Positions 21,480-32,400 of a DNA stretch of 64,000 nucleotides are shown piece after piece. This stretch comes from Limnomonas spitsbergensis (lineage: Eukaryota; Chlorophyta; Chlorophyceae; Chlamydomonadales). Each line of letters begins with the position of its first letter. Positions within the stretch are counted from its first letter, which is position 1. The stretch covers positions 1,571,001-1,635,000 of the forward strand of contig JAYJMM010000120.1 in NCBI GenBank assembly GCA_037349105.1, given 5' to 3'. Position numbers and translations under genes: made by a program. The notes beneath the pieces were generated by a model that was given only the letters and a program-made list of their open reading frames with translations, was not told the origin of the DNA and made no database searches.

Positions 21480-23448
21480 GGTTTGGTCCCAATGGGCTCA
21501 GTGATAGCCGTGCAACGGCCCTTTGAAGCTGGTTTTGCGAGCACTTCAAAGAACTGCTCAGTACTAGCAAATGCAAACCGGCTACAGAGGTAACCAGTTA
21601 CGGCGGTGGAAGTGTTGAAGCATGCATGTGCCTCCATGAGGGTCCAGGACAAGGCCAAAAGGGCAGACTCTGCAATCGTGAAAACCGATACTACCGGTAT
21701 AGAGGATAATGAGGTAGTACCAGTACCTCTCATGATGACATGTGGTGAAATGGTGGTGATAATATAAACTACTACTAATAGTGTCGATGGTTGTAATGCA
21801 GCTGCTATTGTGCCACTCAAGCCAACGGTCGGCTACTGGGCAAATAATCTAGAAGTTACGTTCAGGACGCGGTGATTCGGAACGCACCGAAGCACGCTTT
21901 CAGGTGCGTATGCCAATATAGAACATGTCATTCATATATAAGCCAGCGACATCGTCTACCTTCTGGTTGCATCGCAGAGCACTCCCAGGAACAGAAGAAG
22001 TCCAATGAAGCAAAGCACACGAGTGAGTACCGCTGATACTGAGCATAGATGGCAGGAAGTCATTCAAATAAATGCACAGGATATGGATGCTGTGTTGCGA
22101 TACCACTGCCTTAATACTTTTATGTCATGGAAGATGCCGTTTCTGTGCCGTATTGGGGAAGGTGCTCAGTAGCGACCCTGTGGCGGAGCTGGAATGTCAC
22201 ACTTGTTTGCGTCGAATGACCCCTGTTTGACTAATCTGCTCGACACTGTGTAAAACGTTGGCGTTATTATTTTAATTACCCAGCGATCCCGAGAGGGCTG
22301 CATGCGATAAGTGTGAAACGTCGCCCAAAAGTGTCTCTCCGCGGGCAACAGTTAGTCAGATACTGTTAGTCAGTTACTGTTAGTCAGTTACTGTTAGTCA
22401 GTTACTCATCGTTACTCATCGGCAACCTGTCATGCACATTCGCGGCAACTCCCTGCACATCACTCTTTGGGGGTGTCCAGTCCTTGGGGTGTCCTCCTGC
22501 AATTATGTCCTGTGATGTCCTCCTGCAATTACGACATCCATAGTCACTCATGATAGTCTCTGCCAGAGAGATCCTCTAGCCTCCGCGGTGGGCAAACATT
22601 TCGTGTCTGAATCGATACATGGTACCTGATTGTCACCCTGTGATGCCGTTCTGTATACAGATTCACAGAGAATCTCTGCACAGAAGGGCGGGTGCAGAAC
22701 AGGGTGCATAAGGAGTCGTTTTGTCAGCCTATTAGCTCCGAACGAAGCTACTTCTTTGGTCAATATCTTGGATCTCGCCTGATATCGTCATCCTAGCATA
22801 ATGCTCTCCATGAATCCGACACACGCTGTGAATCCTGTGATGCTAACTCAACTGCTGTTTCACTTCAGCACTATATTTACCAGGCTGCCGATGACGCAGC
22901 TGATGACCTAGCAGGTCCAAGATCGATCGAACTCAACTCGAGACATGCTCACGTTCTTTGAATGCTGCTCTCTCAAGGAAATGACAACCCCTCCTTCCAT
23001 ATAAGCTTGCGTTCTTGCTTACAAAATTCCCTGTCCGGATTCAAATTTTGCCACACAGCCTGGGCCCAGGGCAGACCCAGGGTATGCATAGTGATCCCAC
23101 GCACCCTGCTGAAGTCAGTACCGCCGGCAGTAGTGGTGGGTCGCAGGTCTCGCTCATAGCAAATCCACAAACAAACAAAAAGCAGGAGACAGAAGTTGAC
23201 GGGTCCGCTGTACCCCTGGCTGTACCGTGCCTACTGGTCAAGATACTTAGTCTCCTCATTCCCTCACCCATAGTGCTCCTTTCATTGCTCCAGTGGCTAT
23301 TATGCTGCTAAAGCCACCATGGGATAGCGACAAACAAACGACGCTCAGCATCTCGTACATGCAAAAAGGTAACACATGAAGGACGCCGAGCGTGTCCCAG
23401 GCTCTTCTGCACAGAATTCATGTGTCGGGTGGTAAATTGACCCACTGG
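21480..23448. other. Intergenic, AT-richer, no gene seen
   Basis: Short repeats only (GTTAGTCAGTTACT near 22350-22410; TGTCCTCCTGCAATTA twice near 22490-22535). A TTACA (TGTAA on the minus strand) at ~23020 could serve the flavoprotein gene, but is far from its stop. Confidence 0.45.
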
Positions 23449-26400
23449 TCACCACTCTTCTTTCCATTGCCCCCACGTGTCCTTTTGGGCCCTCAGGGCC
23501 GCTCCCACCGCCGATTCGTCAGGGAGAGCGGCTCCCAAGCCAGCCAGCCGCCCCGAAACCCAAGCCCAGTAGAAGTTGAAGCCGCCAATGCGTCCGAACA
23601 CGTCCAAAATCTCCCCGCACAGGTGCACGTTGGGCAGCACCTGGGGGCACAGGGACAGCAGGGCGGGCAGAGGGCAGGTGCGACGTGGGCGCAAGCAATG
23701 ATTATTTTTTCGCGACTCAGCTACACATCAGCTACACTCCGGCCTATGGCTGGGGTCAGCTACACCCCATTTGTGGCCAGCCATACTACCTGGTTGAGGC
23801 GCAATGCATTACCAAGGTATAACGTTATGGCACGATACAGCACACAATTAGCCGTATTGTTTGAAGGTAGCACAATCCCGCACGATCAGGCACAGGTTCA
23901 GCCAGATTGTACAACCAAGGTAGCTCAACACGACTTGATGAAGCACAGGTTAAAACGGAATGTGCTGCCATGGGCAAAACTCGGGCTCCTTCTAGCCCAC
24001 GAGATTGCACACATGTCTCCCCCAAAAACCCTGGTACAACACCCTGGTTCAAAACCCTGCTAAAACCTATTGCCTCCACAGACTGTCAGTGCTCCACTTA
24101 CCCGACTCTCCATGGTGCTGCATAGGACTTGCTCCAGAGGTACGCCCCCTCCCGTCACCTCAGCCTTCTTGTAGCCCTCAGAGCCATTAACGGTCAGCGG
24201 GTACCGTGTCAACGCCGCCACCAGACATGCCCGGTCAGATTGTTTCAGTTGGGACAGTTTTCTGCGGAGAGCAAGGAGTGCTGAGGGTCAGTGGGCACCG
24301 CGCCAACACAGCTTCAAGGCGAATCCTCGCAGCTTGATTCAGTTGGGATAGTTTTCTGCGGAAAGCAAGAAATGCTGAGGGTCAGTGGGCACTGTGCCAA
24401 CACAGCTTGAAGGCAAATCCTCGCAATTTGATTCAGCTGGAACAATTTTCTGCGAAAAGCAAGGAATGCTGATGGTCAGCCTGTACCGCGTCAACGCAGC
24501 TTTAAGGCAAACCCTCTCAGTTGGATTCAGTTGGGACAGTTTTCTGCGGAAAGCAAGGAATACTGAGGGTTAGCTGGTACTGCTCCAATGCCGCAACAAG
24601 GACTGCCCGGTCAGTTTGTTCTACCTTTACCTCAGGCCCACCTCTACGTCAGACCCACCACAACCTCAGGCCCACCTCTACCTCAGGCCCACCTCTACCT
24701 CGGGCCCACCTCTACCTCAGGCCCACCTTTGTTCCAGGCCCAGTTCTGCACAGAGCGCATCCGCCAGCCTCTCGCGGATGCCATGTCTTCGCAGGACAGT
24801 GGCCACCAGTGGCAAGCCCCCGGCCTACAGGCAGGCACAGGCCAGTTATATCAGTATAAATCATACCACCATCAGGAGGGCGCAGCCGGGTGGCCACCAC
24901 TCGGCACATTTGACCAAAGCTTGAATTACTAGCGACTGGCATTCGAAGCGGCGGGGCTTGTTGCCCCAATCCCTGCCAGTTACAGGGAATTTGCGGTGCA
25001 ATTGAAGCACCCTACGCTAAGGGAGAGTGTGGATCAGGAGCTAAACTCGAGGCACTGAATGTGTGGATGTGTTCCAATTCACAATCACAAAAAATGCATT
25101 TCAGACGCACATGCCAACATGCGGAATTGCATGGAAACCACCAACCAAGCATAGAAGCTGTCATAATACCGTTACATGCATTGATATATACCAGTACAGA
25201 TATACATGTATACGTCGTATACTATACGATAGGTATAAATATATTGACACATATATCTTAAGTTTTATACTGGTATATACTGCCTTTCCTATCAAGGGAG
25301 AGAGATGCTCCTAATGGCCCTCTCCTCGTATGCTCCAATATCCCAGTTCCCCCGTCCTCCTCACTTTCAGCCTCTCCTCCCACACCGCAGCCGTCTCCCC
25401 AGTCCAGTTGACGAGAAGTGCAGGAGCGGCCGGGTGCGGCGGCCCGGAAGATGAGGGCAAGGGCGGAGAAGCAGCCTGCGGCGCGCTGCCCGCCGGCCGC
25501 GATGCCTCTCTTGGCAGTGCAGCCTGGGCCGCACCGGCAGCTGCACTCTTGGATGAAGATAGGCTCGCTTTGATGAGGTGGTGAGACAGGTCCAGCACTG
25601 CGGGGCCACTGAAGCCCTGGCGGCAATGGCAGGGAGGGAAGGACGAAGAGGCAGAGATGAGGAGGCAATGGCGGGAAGCAGGGTTACCCGGTACAATAAT
25701 ACGGTACGGTCAAACGGTCCGGTACGGATACGGATACCGTTTGATATAGGATAACCGTACTTTTGGGGGGGGCCATACTGTTTGTCGTACTGCCGGGATG
25801 TCTGTTGCTGGGTTTAGGAAGACACACTTCTAAAATGGCCGGCCTAGTAAGGAAATGGCCGATACGGTGTTTTAACACGATACGGTACTGGTAAACGGTA
25901 CGGTAAATGGTACGGAATGTCGGAATTTGGGCCCAAACGGTCGTACTTGGTAACCCTGGCGGGGAGGCAACAGTAGAGAGGCATCGGAAGGGAGGGAGAG
26001 GCAGAAAGGCAGGGAGGGGGAGGCAGGGAGGTAGGGAAGAAGCCAGTGACAGGGAGGGAGAGAGAGGTAGACAAAGGCAGAGAGGGAGGAAGGGAGAGGC
26101 AGGGAGGCAGGGAAGAAGCATGTGGCAGGGTGGCAAGGGTGGCAGGGTGGGGAGGCAGCGGAAGGGGGGAGAGGCAGGGAGGCAGAATGGCAGCGGAAGG
26201 GGGGAGAGGCAGGGAGGCAGAATGGCAGCGGAAGGGGGGAGAGGCAGGGAGGCGAACAGGCAGCGGAAGAGGGGAGAGGCAGGGAGGCAGAATGGCAGCG
26301 GAAGGGGGGAGAGGCAGGGAGGCAGAATGGCAGCGGAAGAGGGGAGAGGCAGGGAGGCGAACAGGCAGCGGAAGAGGGGAGAGGCAGGGAGGCGAACAGG

Positions 26401-29400
26401 CAGCGGAAGAGGGGAGAGGCAGGGAGGCGAACAGGCAGCGGAAGAGGGGAGAGGCAGGGAGGCGAACAGGCAGCGGAAGAGGGGAGAGGCAGGGAGGCGA
26501 ACAGGCAGCGGAAGAGGGGAGAGGCAGGGAGGCGAACAGGCAGCGGAAGAGGGGAGAGGCAGGGAGGGAGAGACACGAAGACAAACGCAGGGAAGGAGGG
26601 AGGGAGGGAGACAGGGAGGGACAGGCTGCAGGGAGGGAGAGGCACGGAGGCAGGGAGGAGGCCAATGGCAGGGAGGGAGAGGCAGGGGCGGCAACGACAG
26701 TGAGGGAGAGGCAGGGAGGCAGGGAGCCCATACTACTTCAGTAGTTCACACCTTGTGAGTGAATAGCATGTCGGTGCGGTTCGAACGAGCAGAGGCGCCC
26801 ACTGCCTTCTTTGGGGCGCTGCCTCCGGATGAGACTTTGGCACCTAGCTGCTGGACGGACATCTGGACGCTGTACAAGCTTAGGCCTGCAAGCAGGTGGT
26901 GGGGTATGCCAGCAGATTTTGCTTTGGCCGGAAAGATGGGGGAACGCATGCGCATTGCAGCTCAGGTAGGGCATGCCAGCAAATTCTGCTTTGGCCGGGG
27001 AGATAGGGAGACACAGACACATGCGCATTGCAGCTTGGGTGGGGCACTTCAGCAGACATTGCTTTGGCCGAGGAGATGAGGAGACGCATGTGTATTGCAA
27101 CCCAGGTGGGGTATGCCAGCAGATTTTGACTCGGCCGGGGAGATGGGGAGACACAGACGCACTGCAGCTTGGGTGGGGCACTTCAGCAGTCTTTGCTTTG
27201 GCCGGGGAGATAGGGAGACGCAGACGCATGCGCATTGCAGCTCAGGTGGAGCACTTCAGCAGACATTGCTTTGGACGGGGAGATGCGGGGACGCATGCGA
27301 ATTGCAGCCCAGGCACGGTATAGACAGTACCCTGTCGTGAGTGCGGAAAAGATACGCTGTGCAGCGCTGAAGATTCTGAAAGGCTTCCAGACCTGTCACC
27401 AGGAGACCTGATGATCAGTTCAGTCAGCATGGCTTGCGGTTTTGTTTAGAGGCGCACCAGACCAACTTTGGTAAGCTCCTGGGCGGCCACCACTGGGCCG
27501 ATGAAGGCCAAACTTTGACCAGCCGCCGCAGCAAAGAATGCCTCGCCACACCCCCATGGTCTTGACAGCTTGAAAACGTTGAGCCTAAACGGCTCAACCC
27601 TTAACTACTGATTTAGCCATGTCGTAGCTGAAACATCAGATATGAACAATGGTGGTTAGGTACAGATCCTGACCTACTGCCTTTGCTTCTGCTGCCTTTG
27701 CTTCTGCTGCTTCTGCTGCTGAGCCTCTCACTCGCCTGCAAGAGGCATAGATCCTGACCTACTGCCTTTGCTTCTGCTGCTGAGCCTCTCACTCGCCTGC
27801 AAGAGGCATAGATCCTGACCTACTGCCTTTGCTTCTGCTGCTGAGCCTCTCACTCGCCTGCAAGAGGCATAGATCCTGACCTACTGCCTTTGCTTCTGCT
27901 GCTGAGCCTCTCACTCGCCTGCAAGAGGCATAGATCCTGACCTACTGCCTTTGCTTCTGCTGCTGAGCCTCTCACTCGCCTGCAAGAGGCATAGATCCTG
28001 ACCTACTGCCTTTGCTTCTGCTGCTGAGCCTCTCACTCGCCTGCAAGAGGCATAGATCCTGACCTACTGCCTTTGCTTCTGCTGCTGAGCCTCTCACTCG
28101 CCTGCAAGAGGCATAGATCCTGACCTACTGCCTTTGCTTCTGCTGCTGAGCCTCGCACTCGCCTGCAAGAGGCATAGATCCTGACCTACTGCCTTTGCTT
28201 CTGCTGCTGAGCCTCTCACTCGCCTGCAAGAGGCATAGATCCTGACCTACTGCCTTTGCTTCTGCTGCTGAGCCTCTCACTCGCCTGCAAGAGGCATAGA
28301 TCCTGACCTACTGCCTTTGCTTCTGCTGCTGAGCCTCTCACTCGCCTGCAAGAGGCATAGATCCTGACCTACTGCCTTTGCTTCTGCTGCTGAGCCTCGC
28401 ACTTACCTGCCAGGCTGTGCCCTGCTGGGTGAGGTCCAGTCAGGGGCGTCAGGGCAGGGTAGGTCTCTCGCACCTGGCGGAAAGGACGCAAGTGGATGGA
28501 CCGAATTTCAGGTAGCATTCAACCACTCAATGTACAACCTCTTATCAAGTTATCATACAACCACTCAACATACAACCTCTAATCGTACAACCACTTAATA
28601 TGCAACCACTCGACACATAAATCACCCAGTATTCTACCTATCAACATATAACCAATCAACCAGTTGATTCTGCAGTCTTTCTCAGGAGAAAAGGGGCGAG
28701 ATGCCGCTGGATCAGCCCACAAGCGATAAGGCAGGGCGCTACATTGAAGGGCAGCAAAACGAACGTGACGCCAAACATGTTGACTAGATCATGACGGCCA
28801 GTGCCTCGGACTAGAAAGTGGACAACATAAGCATTGCTGCCGGCTAACAGGCAGATGCACGTTGCATGTCCTGATGTGCGCTCACCCGTAAGACCAACAT
28901 GAGCCCACCACCTGCCCACCATGCGCCGACAATAAACACACCATGAGCCTGCAATGAGCCCACCATGAGCCCACCATGAGCTTACCATTAGACCACCATG
29001 TGCCCACAATAAACCCACCATGCGCCCACCATGTGCCTACCATGAACCCACAATTTGCCCACCATGAACCTACATTAAGCCCACCATGAGTACATCATAC
29101 TCTCTCCATCAGCCTACCATGAGCCCATCATGTGCCCATCTAAAACCCACCATGAGCCCACAATAAACCCACCATGTGCAGAGCATGAGCCGACCATGAG
29201 CCCACCATGTGTCTACCACGAGCCCACCATGTTCCTACCATGAGCCCACCATGAGCCCACCATGATCCCACAATAAACCCACCATGAGCCTACCACGAGC
29301 CTACCACCAGTCCACCCATGAGCCCACCATGAGCCCACCAGGTGCCAACCATGTGCCCACCACGAGCCCACCATGTTCCTACCATGAGCCCACCATGTGC

Positions 29401-32400
29401 CTACCATGAGCCCATTGTGTGCACACCACGAGCCTACCATAAGCCCACCACGAGCCCACCATGTGCCCACCACGAGCCCGTCACGTGCTTCCCATGAGCC
29501 CACCATGAGCGCACAACAAAACCACAATGAGCATACCACGAGCCCACCATGTGCCCACAATGCGCCTACCATGAGCCCATCATGAGCCCACCATGTGCCC
29601 ACAATGCGCCTACCATGAGCCCACCATGAGCCCACCACGAGCGCACAACAAACCCACAATCAGCATACCATGAGCCCACCATGTGCCCACCATTCGCCCG
29701 CCGTGAGCCCACCCATGCGCCCACCATGCACCCACCGTGAGCGCTCATCCATGAGCTCTCACCTCGTGACCAAGCTTCCGCACGATGCGGTGCCCGGTTC
29801 CATCCGTGCCGACGCCCGGGAATGAAAACCCACCGGTGGCGACCACCTAGGCAGCCAGGTTATGGGAAGCTCAGATATTAAGGTTCAGGGTTTCAACAGA
29901 ATTAGGCTTCAGACAGAATTAGGATGAGACAGAATCGATCAAGGTGTGATGTGGGTCATGGAGATCGTGATGCGTGTTTTACAGAGGCATGGATGACCTG
30001 CTGTGTGTACCGGTGTGCATACCGGCATGAACACCAGCAGAGGACCTCAGGTACATGAAAACATCGGCAATGAACATTAAGTATGCAGTGTACCATTCAC
30101 TGTACCGTATACCGGTATTGACGATGCCTAGGTACCGGTATATTATACGCATTTTTTAGAGATACCGTATGGATGACCTGATGTATGCCAGCATGTATAC
30201 CGGCATGTATACCGGCAGAGGTAGGCCGGCAGATGATCTCAGGTATACGGAAGCTGATCTACAGCCTTCAAATAAGCACTCAGTGACTGGTAGGCATGGG
30301 AAATGAATGTGCAGCTTGGATGTAGTGTACCGTAGATTTCATTTGCCTTCCTTCGAATTAAAAACAATCGTTTCTTTTGCTGCTGATCTCAGGACACAAT
30401 TTCGATCAAAACTCTCGATTTCCGACTGAAAACTGGCGCTGACTTTAAAGAACCCATATTTGCATATACATGCGTCCCCCCGCCCCCAAACGTGAAATAT
30501 GAGGGAGGGCAAATCAGATCTACAGTACTGTATACTGTACATTGCCGATGCCTAGGTGCGGTATATGATGTGTGTCTTGAAGAGGTATGAATGACCTGCT
30601 GTGCAACGGCACGTAGACCGGCTGTAAAAGTCAAGATCGCTGATGACGAGAAGCCCCTTTTCTCAAAGACATAGTGTCCGACCACTACATACCTCCCCAA
30701 CTGGCCGAGTGCCAAGCTCTTGAGGAGATAGACAGGTCTGGAAAAAAACGATGTACTAGAAGCGCGGCGTAGCTGTTCTAGCCCCCCTTCCACTTGCTCA
30801 AGGCGGAAAGTTGACCCTAGAAAGCGTCGACCCCGGGAACATTCACTGAGGCCATTGTTGATCTGGGGCCTGCTCTGACACCACTGAAAAAGTATAGATC
30901 GCTGATGGCTACTAGCCCCTTCTCTCCAACCACTACACCAGCAGATGACCCCAGGTATGTGCATACAAGTATCACTCGATTTCAGCTCCCTGCCCGGAGG
31001 AACCTAAGAAAAAGGATAGGGGGCTGGGACTGGCTGTATCGCTGGTTCTGGTGGCTTGGCTGGTGCTGAGTCGGCTTGATGTCAGCTTGCGTGCGTTGTT
31101 AGTTGATTGACCCAGGTATGTTAATAACGGTGCATACCCGCTGGGCCCTGCTGAACGCTCGGCCACGTGGGGCTGGTAAGGAATGACTAGGCTCAATTCC
31201 AGCTACCATGCACAGCCTGGGTCATGGTGCAGCCATGCCGTCCTCCTATGTGAGGGGGCAGGAACATGGAACCCGGCGCTCTAGTCGGGGGAGAGAGAAG
31301 ATCGTGTGGCGGATTCGACCCCTCAACCTTCATGACCCAAGTATGTGCATACATGACGTGTCGCGAATCTCACCATACAGTAAATGTTCATCAAGGCCTG
31401 AGCAGTTCAGCACCAGCAAGGAACATTACTGCAAAGGCCTGTTCAAGCCTGTTCATCAAGGCCTGAGCAGTTCAGCACCAGCAAGGAACATTACTGCAGA
31501 GGCCTGCTCAGGCCTGGTCATCAAGGCCTGAGCAGTTCAGCACCAGCAAGGAACATTACTGCAAAGGCCTGCTCAGGCCTGGTCAGCAAGGCCTGAGCAG
31601 TTCAAAACCAGCAAGGCAGCACGGTACATGTGCTTTGCCTCCCTTCATGACAACTGTTGTTTAGGAGGGGGGGGGGGCATTTATATACTGCTGATCGATG
31701 GTCAACGCCAGTTTTCAGGCGGACATGCATAGCTAGGGCCTGTGCTTGGCCTGAGGGCGGCATTGAAAGTATGAATTGTTTTATTCCAGTACCCGAGGGA
31801 AGGCAATTCAAGTATACCATGATGCCCTGACTCAAATCTACGGTGATGCCCTTAATATATTTAATATATTTGTGACCCCCCAAACTCACTAGCCTGTCGC
31901 AGCGGTGTCGGGTCCCATCCTTAAGCTCGCACTCCCATCCCGCGCTGCCCCGCTTGCCAGCAGCCTTTGTATTGGGAAGGCCCCCTACCCTACGCCCGGA
32001 AGCATCTCTGGCAGCCAAGGGCATGCCGCTGCCGCCTGCTTCTCGCTCATGTTCATTGACCTCCTGATCCAGATCCTGATCCAGATCCTGATCTAGGTCA
32101 GATCCAGGACCCGCGGCCGCCTCCGGCGACACCGTTGCTTTGATCCCCTCGACGCTACTGTTGTACCGGAAAGTGACGCCAAGCCGGGCGCAGGCGGCCA
32201 CCAGTCGGTCGCGCACCTGAGAAAGATGGGACGGTGCCACTTCTCACAAGGATGAATGCAGCGTGAGCGATTCCGCGCCACCAAGGAAAAACCTTGGTGG
32301 GTCAATCAAGCATCTCTTCCACTACTTGATGACGGGTGCAGAAGCTACAATTCAGCTACAATTCAGCTACATACTGGCCGTGGGGGCCTTGCTTAACAAT

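Noticed and set aside
23392..24063. 223-codon plus-strand ORF
   Set aside because: It is antisense to the last exon of the flavoprotein gene, where homology (GEILDVFGRIGGFNFYWAW) is on the minus strand.
25684..26758. Long overlapping ORFs (190-336 codons) on both strands
   Set aside because: They come from the purine-rich minisatellite whose 36-bp period keeps frames open; the region is an intron of the flavoprotein gene, and composition is pure repeat.
27660..28406. Possible CRISPR-like array
   Set aside because: Units are contiguous 61-bp copies with no unique spacers, in a eukaryotic intron; the same holds for the 82-, 66- and 64-bp arrays.
29213..29659. Trp/Gly/His-rich 148-residue minus-strand ORF
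   Set aside because: Product of the GCCCACCATGA minisatellite within an intron.
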